From positions 2,232,001 to 2,296,000 of the forward strand of contig HG738137.1 in NCBI GenBank assembly GCA_000499405.2: a stretch of DNA of 64,000 bases. Reading direction: 5' to 3'. The notes under the pieces were generated by a model that was not told the origin of the DNA, did no database searches, and saw only the letters and a list, made by a program, of their open reading frames with translations. The stretch is from Onchocerca volvulus (lineage: Eukaryota; Nematoda; Chromadorea; Rhabditida; Onchocercidae). Numbering within the stretch: the stretch's first letter is position 1; each line of letters opens with the position of its first letter. This document shows, piece by piece, positions 51,601-64,000 of this stretch. Made by a program: the position numbers and the translations under genes.

Positions 51601-52720
51601 GGAGCGTTTTTGCGGAAATATATTTATCAGCTTGTTGGTGCATTTGAAATTATTTTCGCGTTTCTTGATCTTTAACACTTCTTGTTTACATGAATTATAT
51701 CTTTCGGATTTTTCCGACAGTAGGATATCGCATCTATCGCGAACTTGGATGTTGTAAATCCGAGTACTCCACGACACTCAAACTTAGGTAATTAAACTCC
51801 ACATTTGAGGGCATCATTGCACTTGCAAGAAAAAGTTACATAATCAGTCGAATTCAAACAATATGATAGTTTCAAATAATTTCGAGATTACGTCTGGACT
51901 TTAGTCCTTACAACTTGTAATAAATCATCCAGTTTCTTAACAGTTTTAACTAACATCTATTATACATCAAATTTTTACGAAATAAAATAAGAAAAGAAAA
52001 GATAAAATTATTCTAATTATCATTAATATGAACCCTTTTTTCGATTATTCTGACAGCGTCTGTTAATCTGTTTGAAGAGAACTATAGTCAGTTTTAATTT
52101 AATTAGGGCTTTCTCGTTCTAGTAATTCATAATTTATAAAAAACTGGAAATATGTCGTATAGTTTTATATAATCTCTGTCATCCCGCGTCACATGTGCAA
52201 GTTGAATATGGCATTAAAAAAGCGAAGTTAATTAAAAAACATTTATATCTTCAAGTAATTTTCGGACCTTTTCATGGAATTATTTTTTTTTAATTTTCAA
52301 AAGCTTTAGATTTTTCTGAATGAATTTTTATTGCAGATTGATCCAACTGCAAAAATAGGTCCGAATGTGAGTATTGGTGCAAAGGCCAAAATTGCAGCCG
52401 GTGTTCGTGTTCGTGAAACTATTGTTCTAGCGGAAGCAGTAATCAACGAGCATGCCTGTGTATTACATTCAGTAATCGGATGGCGCAGTGTTGTTGGCGC
52501 ATGGGCACGTATAGAAGGTACACCAATTTCCCCAAATCCAAACATTCCGTTTGCTAAACTGGACAATAAACCGTTGTTCAACATTGATGGCCGTCTTAAT
52601 CCATCATTAACTATTCTTGGTTCCGATGTTCACGTTCCTGCTGAAACGGTTATCCTAAATTCTATTGTTCTACCATACAAAGAACTCACATCAAGTTACA
52701 AAAATCAGATTATACTCTGA
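48656..52720 (+). CDS. gmppa: GDP-mannose pyrophosphorylase alpha (GMPPA), complete, 8 exons
   Basis: Cytosolic sugar-nucleotide protein; the alpha subunit binds GDP-mannose and restrains the catalytic beta subunit, setting GDP-mannose supply for glycosylation. Exons: 48656-48746, 48949-49046, 49355-49455, 49800-50046, 50222-50347, 50554-50651, 50817-50934, 52337-52720; 420 residues, the length of human GMPPA. Seen: N-terminal nucleotidyltransferase motif [17 protein letters not shown] (about residues 22-38) and [48 protein letters not shown] (about 127-138); [30 protein letters not shown]-terminal left-handed beta-helix hexapeptides ([20 protein letters not shown]); and the family end ([10 protein letters not shown] ... 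KNQIIL). The exon at 50554 must begin at [10 protein letters not shown], not at the internal CAG before ATGGCT. The longest intron (50935-52336) holds a copy of repeat R1. A start at the second in-frame ATG (48704) would begin at [11 protein letters not shown]. Confidence 0.95.
51171..51780 (+). repeat. Dispersed repeat family R1, copy in GMPPA intron
   Basis: Same order of blocks as the copy at 17130-17640: ATTGGGGAAAAATCTGATTG, GACTCGGCAAGGACA, GCTTTATTGAATGATACGAT, then GTTAATCGGAGCG and TTGCGGAAATATATTTATC. The extra 3' part (TTTCGGATTTTTCCGACAGT) matches the inverted copy at 41720-42012. No coding capacity recognised. Confidence 0.8.
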
Positions 52721-54507
52721 ACAGAAATTTTGGGATTTATTTGTTTCTTATTCAATGATTTTTTATAATTGGTTTGAGTCGTATTATGTTTCATTATAAT
52801 TTTTACTGCCTATGAAAAATATTGATCATGGGGCTGGTTATGGTTGTAGATAACGAATTCATATCCTACATATTATCATGTCTTGCCTTTATCTTTTTAT
52901 CATATTTATTGAAATGAATTTTTTGCTGGTCATTCAAGTTCCAGTTCCTTTTTAATTGTTTCCCTTTATTTTAAATCGCAATTTTTCTGGCAATATTAGT
53001 AGAATTAATGGAGTGTCTTTTCTTCCTTTTACATTTTTTTCACTGCATATTTTCGATATAAAGATAGGATTTATGTGGCATGGAATACTGAAAGAGTTAA
53101 TTGATTGCCTATTTAATTTAAAACATAATTTAAAATTCCTTCGTTAACCGTGCCTTTCATTGGTTCGCTGGTTTTATTACTCAAATTAGTCGCAATTTAA
53201 TTTATTTTGATTCCTGTTTTGTGAAATGCGCTTTTTATCTGTGCAGATGAGCTGAATGTGCTTGTCATCTATGCGAGATCGTGCAGTTCTCGGGTTTTTC
53301 CAGTTTTTTACTGCATTAAACTACGTTTGTTGTGAACAGCTGTGATATACTTTTATTTCACTAAATTGTATTGCTCTTCTTAATGGCTTCCTTTCATGTT
53401 TTATTTTGTTTTAAGTTTTTTGTTTACTTTTTTTTTTTGTTTTATGTACTACTCTAGTCAATCTCTATGTTATATTTTAACGAAAGCTGAACCATTAGAA
53501 AATATTGTGTTGACCGTGCTGAGATAAGGAAGTTTAGAGAGTTTGTTATTGATTGATTTGACAGTTGCTATCCATCACATGCTGCCCGTGATAAATTAAG
53601 CAATGGAATAATAAAGTAGTATTGCGTTCTGTTACAATTACTAAAAAAAAAAGTAGTAAAAAGTTCATTTGGATCTGTTCAACTGGACTAACAGGGATCG
53701 ATGAGATCGATAATCTGGAGAGAATAAGTTGTTTATTGTCGATGAAGTTTGTACCGAAAAAAGGATGAGATAACTTCTTTTTATGAGAAGCACATTAATT
53801 AAATGTCGTTTATTTACTATCTCTAATTTCAGGTGCTAGATGAACGAAAACAAGAAATTAAGTGTGAATTCATTTATATTGTGAAAGAGCACGGAAATGC
53901 TTATTTTTTTTCTAATGGCTCAATTTTTCTATGCAAAATAACGCTATGAATGATGAAAATACCTCACCTATACAGCAGGGCTACCAAAAATTCTCAGAAA
54001 ATGATTCAAGATGCAATCATTTATTAGATCTAGCAAATACGATAATGGATTCCATGTCATATTTCTAGAATAGAACCTATCAAGACGTAGTTATCCTCTG
54101 AATTTGATTGCAATATAAAAGAATTCATCTTACATCCGTTCTGTGCAATAGTTCAGATTTGAATAGAATGAGTCATATTTTCTGCTCTCTTCTGTGGTGA
54201 ATAATGTAACAATTTGTTTGAAGGGGAATTTAGCTGTCCTCTGTCATCGATTGGCCCTTGACAACTGAATGATCGATAGATATCCCGCGTGAAAAATGAT
54301 CGATTTGTCCGATTCGCAGGCGTGAAGTTTTTTAAATGAATAATTTTGGCGGGAAATAGTGGCGATAAGCGTATCGGAAGAGAGGAACGGTCGCTAATCG
54401 AAATTTAGTGCCGCAGCTTATTTGCGTCAGTCTCTTTGCCATTCGATTGGTTTCTCTATCAAACTTTCCACTCGTTTATTTATAATTTCAATTGTATTTT
54501 TGCAATG

Positions 54508-54621
54508 GATGGAAGAATGTCAACTGATTCCAATCGATGTCGATGAATCATACAATGTTGTGCGAGTCAAAGGATCTTCATTCAATGCTATTGAAACTTC
54601 TAAGATGAAAAGACGATTCTG
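54508..54621 (+). CDS. Small open frame of unknown status
   Basis: Reads MEECQLIPIDVDESYNVVRV and continues to KMKRRF then TGA (37 residues), with better codon balance than its surroundings. The frame is open upstream to 54422. Not recognised; may be an exon, a microprotein or chance. Confidence 0.2.
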
Positions 54622-54924
54622 ATGTGTACTCCAGAATGTCTGGATGACGACATCTCGAATTAATGTGTACTTTTTGCACGTAGTCAAGGAGGCATACAGA
54701 CAACGATGTGTAGGTTATGCATGTATATGTGTATGTCGCTAAATATGGATTTGTAAAGGAGGCAAGAGATGACAGTGAAGCTTTCTGTTCCTGCAAACAT
54801 TCAAAGTTGCACGTTCACGCCTCCTTCACTCACACCTCTCGGCTCGCTTCGTCGACCGAACAGAAGGAAATTTTGCTACAATCCGTCTGATCGCTTCTGT
54901 ACCATTTCTTTGCATAGTCTTTCA

Positions 54925-54969
54925 GGGGGAATCTTGGCTGTTGATGAATCAGCGGCCAAGATTCCTCCC
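54925..54969. repeat. 45-nt near-perfect palindrome (hairpin)
   Basis: GGGGGAATCTTGGCTGTTGA on the left pairs with TCAGCGGCCAAGATTCCTCC on the right; about 21 base pairs with one bulge and two G-T wobbles when read as RNA, closing on a very short loop. It is more GC-rich than the surroundings and is not part of the MITE families listed. Confidence 0.85.
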
Positions 54970-55107
54970 AAAATGTATGCCATCAGAAATAGTCTGTTGA
55001 ATATGATACATTGTTTCAAATTCTTCGAAATTTTTGTGTTTGGTATTCAAAAATTCAGATGAATCGTGAATTCATTATTAAACTAAAGTATTGTTCCTTT
55101 TTTACTA

Positions 55108-55292
55108 ATTTATATAAATAAAAATCAAAATTTATCGTTGCTGTTATTTGACATGTAACTTTGCAACTTCTTTACCGATTGCTTTCAAATCTTGGCACAA
55201 CGTTGCATTCGAATAGGCGCATATTTAAGAATTTCGGAGATTTGAGATTTTGAACAAATGAACATTTATATTTTTATTTCTATAGACGTGAT
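55108..55292. mobile_element. MITE-like element, family M, copy 5 (diverged)
   Basis: Left end TTATATAAATAAAAATC and right end ACATTTATATTTTTATTTCT are imperfect inverted repeats like those of copy 1. The inside has GCACAACGTTGCATTCGAAT, related to the ATGCAACG.T part of the other copies. Confidence 0.55.
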
Positions 55293-58200
55293 CGATCCAG
55301 CTAATTTGATTATTAATTTCTTTCTCGCAATGTATAGTTTGAGAATATTATAAAATTGGAAATAAGCTTACGATGAACAAAAGGAAGAAATCTAATATTT
55401 TTGCATATTTCCGGAACATTTCCTGCTCATAACTTTGACGATATGTGTTTAATCATTTTCGAAATAACAGAAAAACGCAAATTTTTTTCAATCTCCAAAA
55501 ATTGTTTTAATTTCACGTTTTGGTCCGAATAATAAAAAGAAATGCAGATTTTTTAAATCCAGATGTGAACTAAGACATAAGTGTTGTTTTGTCCAAATGA
55601 TGAATATATTTATAATGAGAATATGGGACCGCGGGAACAAAGATTTTCAAAATCGACCGTATCAAAAAAGACCGTAATAGGATAAGTTAGATAAGGGGAC
55701 TGTAAGGCGGAATTATAGGTTGATTTTAGACATATCTAAAAAGTAATATCGTTTATACTTATTGGATATTAGAAAGAATCAGCCAGACAGGAGCAGAATT
55801 TAGGCCTAGAGATAAGACGTAATTGTATAGGGGCAACGATTATTCGATTAGTTCATGTCATAAACGGAGAGAAAACAAAACAACCATGTTGCTTCCTGTC
55901 TCTTCTTTCCAGACTTTATTTTTGAGAAAGAGAAAGAGAGAAAAGAGAGGAGAATGAGGACAATAGAGTGCTACGCACATCTCATATATTATTCATATTT
56001 AGTACTTTCGCTTCTTTTCCTGTCTCTCTAGTATTTCCATTTCTATGCCCTTGAAAGATCACATTTCTTTCTTTGCACATATTCTTCTTCTGATAACTCT
56101 CAGGACTGTTCCATTTTTTGTTTTTCCTTCTTTTTTCCACTGCATTATAGTTATTTTTCGTGAAAATCATTCGTATTGTTCACAAATTATGCAAAATACT
56201 GGAAAAATATCAACAATTAATCGTCACTCGTTATAAATACTTTTAAAAATGACTCGCTTAATGCCTTTGAAATAGAATTTTGGCTCATTGTCATCATAGA
56301 CAGGGGAATAAAGAAGATTTCTTTTGAATTCCCATTTGTTAATCTTTTCTAACAATGTCGCAGACCTTTTGCTTGTTCAATCTAGATAACTCAGCATAAG
56401 TACATTGTGTAATATTTGTATTCGAATACAAAATAAAAGGCAAAAACTCTCCCAAATTCTCCATTATTCAAATTTGATCACATATAAGGAAAAAAATCAG
56501 ATGCCTAATACTTATTTGATAAATAAGTATTAGTTATCTAATACATCTTTTTAGTGACCCTGAACTGATAAATAATTCTTTTCCTTCTTTTACTTGAAGA
56601 AAAGCTATTATGTCTGAAGATCTCGAATTTCCAAAATTTTTGGAAATTTTAGTATTGTTTATTATAATCGTCTAATTTTAAAATGAAATAAACTATCTCA
56701 CTTCAATCTATTTTATGAAGAAAATAGCCAAATTCTTGCATTTCTGCAAGAAACAGAATCTATTCAAAATTATTCTTGCTTTCTGGAAAAATGAGAAGTT
56801 CAGTATAAATAATGAGGAAGGATGAGAATTCTAAATCTTAGCAATTTAGTCTTTGATTACTGAATTGTTTGTGAATTTGACGGTTAACATATGAATATGT
56901 AGTATGGTGGATGTTGGAAAAATTTTTGCTGATTTAGAGTAGAGTCTCATTATCACTTTTTTTTTTAAGGAATAGAAAGAAAATTGAGACATTAATGAAT
57001 CTCAAGATATTGTTAAATTCATTATGAGAAAAGTATAAGTACAGAAATTATAAGCCCAGTAAATTTTAACATTAGGCCGAATGGATAAACAATTTCCAGC
57101 CTAGTCTTTCTATTTTATTTTATCATTAATTTACAAATTGGCTCAGCGATCCACTGAAAAGATTTTTGTTTGCTTGAAGATTTTAAATCATTTATTTGAA
57201 TGATATTTCATAGAAGAAAGAATGAGTAAATACAACATTAGCTTAACTTTCCAAACAATAAACTTTGCCTTTACATTTGCAACAATTCTTCCATCCATAA
57301 TGCATTTTGCTTATTTTTCTTGTTTTTTTATTTTGTTTTATCATTTGTACATTTTCCTGCACTTCCTATTTGTTCAACTGTTTTACTCTCCATTTGTTCA
57401 TTACGAGAAAAGTTTATTTTTGTTCATTTGTTACTTATTTGTTTGTAATATTATGTGTTTCATTATGTAATGTCTATGTTCTCTTCTATAGCATCAAGAA
57501 AGGATACTGAAACAAGCGAGAAAAAGAGATGAATACAAATAAGACGTTGTTTTTCATAACATTATTTTTCAAAACACTGAAGAATCCTAGAAAAATAATT
57601 ATTGAAATCATCGCAGCGAAAAAGTTGCTAATGAAAGCTGAGGTAGTTAAAAAAATATTTTAAAAATCAATGAAATCTGCAATTTATTGTTGTGTTACTT
57701 GCCTTCCTGCTAAATATCATCGCAGCTGCATGATATTGGCTAAGGATTTTAAATTTCTATTCATTTTTTTAAAATTAACAAGAATGTTTGTTTCCATAAG
57801 TTATAATAATGTTGCAACATCAGCCCAAATTATACTCTATAATTGTTGTGTTGGAATTCGTAAAATTTGCATGTATGTCAGATTGTGTGTTTTACATCGA
57901 TTCTTAAATTTTAAAAATTTACATTCTGTGATGTAAAATAAAAAAGTTATAGAACAGATAGAAAAAATAAAGAGCATAGTATCTGTTATCTTGTTGAATA
58001 ATTACACTTTTTTTTTTTTTTGTTTTTTTGAAATTCTTCTTATTTGGTAAATCATATTAAATAATAAGAACTAAAAAAAGATAAAGCAAGGTTTGATTAC
58101 TCAACAGAAAATTAATAAGTCTTCAGTTTTACGGGGGATCATTTGCTTTACCGTTCATTTTTGCAGTAGTTTCGATCATTTGCTTTACAATTCATTTGTT

Positions 58201-61109
58201 TATGTCATTTACTTGTTTATTTACTGCCGAAGATGAACACTATGTATGTATTGAATGACTATTAGTTTCACGTGTTCATCAGTTCGTATGTCATCACTAA
58301 GCCTTTACAATGTGTAATATTTCAAGTTCTTTAACTATATTTTATTGACTTTATAGTTACGGAACTTTTCGGATGTTAATTACTTCTGTGATGGAGGGGA
58401 ATATCGATGATTATTCTGCAAATGTTGTTATTAATTAAGCAGTTTGGACATTTTAATCATTTTTTTTTTCAATTATTTCGTTATTCTAATTCCCACCTTC
58501 ATTCAGTTTTAATTTACACTATTAAATGAGATATATTGATCATTTTCATTGAAATGTATGCTCAGAGATTTTTATATAGTTGAATTTTCTATCAACTTAT
58601 TATTTAAGAATTGTTGAAAGAGAAGCCGTAAGTGGATTCAAACATTAGGTGGAACAGTTAAATAAATGATTTTTGAATAACTTTTTTTGCATATTGCACT
58701 GAATATTTCAGTCTTCATCGTATTCTGTGCGTTACGTCGTGATATGTTTTTTTACAGTTTCCATAAAACTAACGATTAAAAAAAATTACTTAGTTGTATT
58801 TTAGCAGTCCGTAAATGGATTCACCAAGACGATTTTCATCCGACAAAGGTTTGCATTTATTCAACATTTTTCAACTTTTGCAGTAAGAAATATAAAAACT
58901 CATTTCTTCCACAAAAGAATCTGGAAGTACGGAACAGCATGGGAAAATATTGCACTCTTCGATAAATTATAGCTTTCAATAAAAAAGATTTTTTGTTTTC
59001 ATTTTTTGTAATTCCTGCATTCAAAATAAATTCAAGATTAGGCCAATTTATGATAACCAATTATTGCTTGTCACAGCCAAGAGTAGTCTCATTTGCTGAA
59101 TAATTGCGCCTGAATGAGTTGTCTAATATGTAGATGTGTCGATATTGCAACATGTCGCATACTCATATCATTTTATAGAATGTTTTTACGAGATATAAAT
59201 AAGAAATTGAAAATTCCAATTAGTCGAAGTACTGCAGTAAATATTATAATTATCGTATTATTTTATTTAGATAAGTAATTAAACAAAATCTCTTTTAATG
59301 AGACGAAGATAATGATGGCTTATGAACTTGAAAATGTCTCGTCGATTGACATATTAATGTCATCGTCGTTTCAGCGTGATCTTCTAGGGTGTTGGTTACC
59401 ACTCAATAGTACACTGTTGTCGCCCTATTGCTTTAATTAACCCTAATAATGCCAGTAAATATTACGAGGACTTCACTTATCGATTTTGATTATTTATTTC
59501 AATCAATTTATTCGTTATTCCATTTTAATCAATGTGTGCGCGTGTGGGTGTAGACGGCTGTATACATGATATAACATAATAAGTTTCTTCCCCCTCTTTC
59601 AACATATCATGTGATGATCAAAATTCATTCTCTTGATGTTGTTTACTTAGTTTCATCATAATGGAGGTAAAGCTGCAGCTGTAAGCTACCTACATATTTT
59701 TGTTGTTTTATTTTTTAACAGCTCAAACTTTTATATTGAGTAGTTTCTGATTAATCTGGTCCGATGAACGATCCGGCCATTTGAGCCATTTCAGCTTTGT
59801 ATGATGTCCATTGTAGACATACATCAGTTATTTTTACTACATTAATTACAAAAATTTGATTGAAATTTCAAGTAAATTAATTAGAAAATTCTTATTCTAT
59901 TGCTGTAATGCGTATGAAAAAGTATGTATGTGTGCGTTCACTTTGCCATTTTTATTTTAAACGAAAATTTATGTATCCGGTGCACTCTTACTGTTGCCCG
60001 TTGCTCATTCTCCAGTGAACGGCGATATTACTTTACTGTTCTGATTTATATGATTTACAGAATTCCATGTACATGCCCCCACCATGCTGTTCATGCTTTC
60101 CATTCTTTCGACGTAAGCTTTGTAATTTTTTCTTTTTTTTAAAATTTTTTAAAATAATCACTATTACAATATATAGTATCCCAAACAATCATTTCTCATG
60201 GTTTTCAAAAAATAACATTTAAATGTTAAACAAATCCCAAAAAATTATTTATAATAGCTAATCATTATCAAAGCATCAAATGAGAATTTTGAGATAATTT
60301 TAAAAATGAGTACAATATGAATAATTCTTCTGGAAAGAAAGAGAAATTAAATTAGCTCTTTGATTTATCTCCTTGTTATCTTCCTGAATTTAACTTTATA
60401 CTTGTAGAGGAGGGAATTCACATGATAGAACCTGTCTTACCATTATTATTACGATAATTCTTACTTTTGTGGTGATAAATTGCAAATATGAGGAGAACAG
60501 GCGATGATCATATTGATCTTCTAGCATTCTGTCTGTCCGCATGATAATTGTCTGTATGTCAAATAATCAACAAAAAGAAAATTGAAATGTCAATAATGCA
60601 TCAAATGAATAGTTCCCCATCTTCTCTTGTCATCTAATCATACTGTTAATTCTGTCTGACAGCATTGCCATGTTCCGCAATCACTACGTCATCGTTAAAT
60701 GCTTCATTGTTCATTTTTGGACCTCTTAATCAAGCATCATTTGATAATCAGCTGTGTAATCATCATAGTTCATCAGCGCATTCTTTATTATTTCTATAAT
60801 TCACAGTTCAGTTTGAGAATTCCTGTAGTACATCTTATTACTGTTCTAGTCAACACTATTTGCTGTAGTCATAATACGTTTATTCGCTGAAAGAGAAAAT
60901 ATTCTAAAAGAAATAATATTGAATACTGGCATTTACCCTAAGAAGGCAATCAAACAAGTATCAAACAGCTTAATTCGAGAACATGGAAACAATAAATTAA
61001 GTCCAAATCTGAAACTAACTTTATGCGGAACTGATTATTACCTATATAATTTATGTTAAATTAAACATATTGTCTTTCTTTTTTTCTCAGAAAAAATTAC
61101 ATATTATCA

Positions 61110-63964
61110 ATGGACATATATGCATCACATACTGGTCTAAATCCAGTTTCAGATGAACACGATCAAATGCAGAAGAAGACATTCACCAAATGGGTCAATT
61201 ATCATCTTGAAACGGTTAGTTTTAATTCATTCACCTTATTCCTATAATGTTTGATTTTATTTTCTTTTTTTTTTCTTTTTTCGATGATGCATCATTTTTG
61301 TCTTGCAATAATTGTGCTTATCAGATGATATATCACATTTGAATAATGGATAACGGCATGGTTGACCATTGGATAAAATTGTTTTATCAAATAATAGAAA
61401 ATTCCTTGAATTCCTTTTAAATTTTAAATTCTGTCCATCATTTCTTCAATTTTCTTTAATTAAATTCCCAATATACTTCTCATAAATCTGATTTAGCTTC
61501 TTAACTCGCAAAATCTCATTACTACATATCTCAACATTAGTTGCGTGACTCTGATAATTGCCAGATGGCTGATATATCATAATTCTTGAATGGGACAAAA
61601 AATAACCCTTATATTTTTGTACGTTTATAAAGATAATATGGATAATGAAGATTAATTCTATTATTATGTTGCTGAATAAGAATTCAGTTATTATTGAAAA
61701 ATCTCATAAAAATTCAAACCACTGAACTAATTTTAAATAAATTTAAATAGTTTTAGGATCATCCAAATCATCTTTCACTGATAATGTTTTGCACTCCGAA
61801 AGAAATTGAGATGAAATTCTCCTGATATTAATTATCGGAAAATCTGAATCCTAATAAATCTTCAATAAAAATTATGTTGAAAAGGGAAATTTCACAAGGT
61901 CAAAAGAAGCTGTCTTTCTGGTAGGAAAATGATTATTTGTCAAGGTATCTGCTCAAGTATTCTGAATAATTCAGAACTTTTTTTAGACCCATTCTGATTT
62001 CAATCGAAGTATAAAACATGACTACATGTTTTTCTATCAGTAGTGCTGTAATTTAAAAATTAAGCGGATATGAATAATGAACTTCTACGTAGATTACCAT
62101 GAAATTTGATCTATTATTAAACATTTCTTCCTCTTCACAAGCATGCAAAAAGCATTCATTCGCTTACGTTTTCTCTTCGTCCTTGTGCCAATTATTATGT
62201 GAGAAATGAGTCGTATCTTCTGATATATTTCATTGAAAAAACTCCGCTCGCAAACTCTGATATATTTCGTCAATTATAAATTCATCATTCTTCTGTAGTT
62301 ATTGTAATACGAATTTGAATGCTCACTATTTGTGTCAAATTTTAAGAATAATTTGTACAAAACAGTACAAAATCGTACACTACAGATTTTCAAACTCGGA
62401 AAATATTCTCACAAAGCAAAATTTAAATCCATTTTAAAATCGATTGAATTTCAAAAAAATTCATGTTGAAGGAATACTACATGTAGATCCTATCTAAATG
62501 AAAGAATAAATCTTTATCCATCGAAATTAAAGAGAAGAATTGGAAAAAATTTTTTTGAAAAGTTCTTGTAAATTTCGGGAACATTTCGCTTGAATTTTGG
62601 TGCCTAGCATCATTCTCTTTCTGTTCTGTTGAATTTTCATTCTTGCTTGTTTATTTTATTGGAATTTTTTTATTTTTCTTGTAAGTCAATAATAGTCCGT
62701 TATCAAAAACAATTTTTAAGAAGAATTAGAATAAAATCTTCGAAAAATTCCAAATAAATTTTTAAGAAAAATCCAAAAGATTTATTCTGTTTAAACTTTA
62801 AATTTGTGAATATTTTAGTAAGATGAAAAAAGCAAATAATTCTTTGTTCAAATAATTTTCCTTTGACATTCCTTTTGAAATAATAGAAAACAGTAATACA
62901 GAAGAAACTGCTTAAATTTTCGAGTAAATAATATTAGTTGTGGAAAGTGGAATTGTAAATCTTCCCGTTAATAAATAATGTCGGAAATAAATGGTAAATA
63001 GTTGAATTTTCTACCTGCGATACATTACGAATTTCATTGACATTTGGCGATGCGGCAGTTTTCTTGTAAATTGTATTGACTAAATACAAGTTCTTTAATC
63101 CGAACTATCAAGAATCTATCAACTCATTTATTTGAAATTGCACTCATCTATTTGGAAGTTCAATTATAAATAGTTTTCAGCACAAGTCATAACAATAGTA
63201 ATGGAAATCGTTATCAGTTTAATTATATCTAATGATCTCTATTTATAATAGGAAAACTGATGAAACAATGCACTGAGTCGCAGCTATTTGCATTTGCAAG
63301 TATAGCAAGGAAACGAATTTGTTTGAAGATTTGCTACGATTTCATTTAATATGGCATAAAAAACAACAACACTTTCATCTCTTTTCTACATTGTTACCAA
63401 TTGATGAAAATTAGAATGAATATGATATCTCATTCACATAACAGTATGACACATATCCATAATGTAAAATGATGGCTACAAAAGTAATGGCAAAGTGTTG
63501 AATTTTACTTCAAGAATTTCTAACTGAAATATGAGTATATCTGCAGTAACTATCCAACAAATACTTTTCGTGCATAAGTTCATGTAAAAGCTCATATTAA
63601 ACTTGATAGATTACGACAACAAAAATTGTTTTCAAACATTGAACTGTTCTGTTTATTCATTTCGTTGATATCCGTACGCGTGTCTTTTATCTTGCCTGAT
63701 AATTTCGGCACATGTATTGCGCCTTTCGACATGATCATCTGGCACTATCCTGTAATAAGCTGTTCAGATTATCATCTTGAAGACATAAAATTTGTGTGGT
63801 AAAATATGATCAAACTAAACCTTGTTCATCAAGGATTAGTAAAGTTTTTTATAAAATAATCTCTTCAGCACAGTTCATCAGAGCTGGTGGAAGACCTATT
63901 TGAAGATCTCAAAGATGGCGTGTTATTATGTCATCTTATCGAAGTTCTTACCGGTGAAGCATTG
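61110..63964 (+). CDS. CH-domain (actin-binding) cytoskeletal protein, nesprin/ANC-1-like, 5' part
   Basis: N-terminal start of a calponin-homology actin-binding domain; the gene runs off the right edge. Exons 61110-61214 (after an acceptor at 61089-61090) and 63869-63964, both ending in phase 0, give 67 residues. Seen: [20 protein letters not shown], the CH1 actin-binding signature shared by spectrins, spectraplakins and nesprins, followed by [20 protein letters not shown] and EVLTGEAL. The [10 protein letters not shown] wording is closest to nesprin-1 as I recall it, which would make this a protein anchoring nuclei to actin; spectraplakin (VAB-10) or beta-spectrin cannot be excluded. The ATG at 61110 follows an acceptor by 19 nt, consistent with a trans-spliced 5' end, but the frame is also open upstream within the exon, so it may be internal. 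Confidence 0.7.
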
Positions 63965-64000
63965 GTATGTCTTTATGTTCCTGAATATTCGATTATATAA

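Larger units (their letters stand above)
52721..61109. other. Long region without a firmly supported gene
   Basis: Eight kilobases between GMPPA and the CH-domain exon. An island of higher GC (about 54280-54970) has two overlapping open stretches and a palindrome. A mini-exon candidate at 58815-58848 (MDSPRRFSSDK, GT donor) has a phase that does not join the exon at 61091 directly. It may contain 5' exons of the large gene at the right edge. Also holds a MITE-like copy (55108-55292) and a purine-rich stretch at 55925-55960. Confidence 0.5.

Noticed and set aside
54920..54970. Translated GGILAVDESAAKIPPKM resembles the aldolase motif GILAADES
   Set aside because: The rest of the frame shows no aldolase sequence, and the match falls inside a palindrome that explains its base order.
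1..64000. CRISPR arrays, rRNA and bacterial-type operons
   Set aside because: The window is eukaryotic; no spaced direct-repeat array, rRNA core or Shine-Dalgarno-led gene cluster is seen, and no cloverleaf with clear A and B boxes for a tRNA was found by eye.

Overview
The window is nuclear genomic DNA of a nematode, most likely a clade III (filarial/spirurid) species. The sequence shows very AT-rich DNA, genes split into many short exons (about 50-250 nt), GT-AG introns with TTTCAG-type acceptors, and protein families with clear nematode relatives. The clade is inferred from composition and intron size; no species is claimed. No rRNA, convincing tRNA or CRISPR array was seen.

Layout. (1) 230-5134, minus: a complete Cys-loop glutamate-gated chloride channel subunit in ten exons, one intron with a GC donor. 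(2) 12519-19776, plus: the 3' part of a B-box/coiled-coil/NHL-repeat protein (NHL-1/TRIM32-like) in fifteen exons; its 5' exons were not found. (3) 27758-30846, with a possible last exon to 32042, plus: an unrecognised, very basic, probably secreted protein with two possible C-termini. (4) 32976-38580, minus: a TAX-2-like cyclic-nucleotide-gated channel subunit in fifteen exons, with one 30-nt intron and one junction that cannot be spliced in frame by GT-AG rules. (5) 44432-47902, plus: a TFG (TFG-1) ortholog with a PB1 domain and a Gln/Pro-rich tail. (6) 48656-52720, plus: a complete GDP-mannose pyrophosphorylase alpha (GMPPA), 420 residues. (7) 61110 to beyond the right edge, plus: the first CH (actin-binding) domain of a large cytoskeletal protein, most like nesprin/ANC-1.

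Functional themes. The two channels are membrane signalling proteins: an inhibitory glutamate receptor of the class targeted by macrocyclic lactones, and a sensory-neuron CNG channel. TFG and GMPPA lie head to tail 753 nt apart and both serve the secretory pathway (ER exit sites; GDP-mannose supply for glycosylation). Whether they share an operon is open.

Between the genes are long AT-rich stretches with microsatellites and at least three families of short dispersed repeats: a MITE-like family with terminal inverted repeats (five copies or pieces), a roughly 210-nt full-length foldback element, and a 300-600-nt dispersed repeat with two copies inside introns of the NHL and GMPPA genes. The most notable unexplained items are the A-for-G donor in the CNG-channel gene, the unknown secreted basic protein, a 45-nt near-perfect palindrome at 54925-54969, and candidate alternative exons in TFG.
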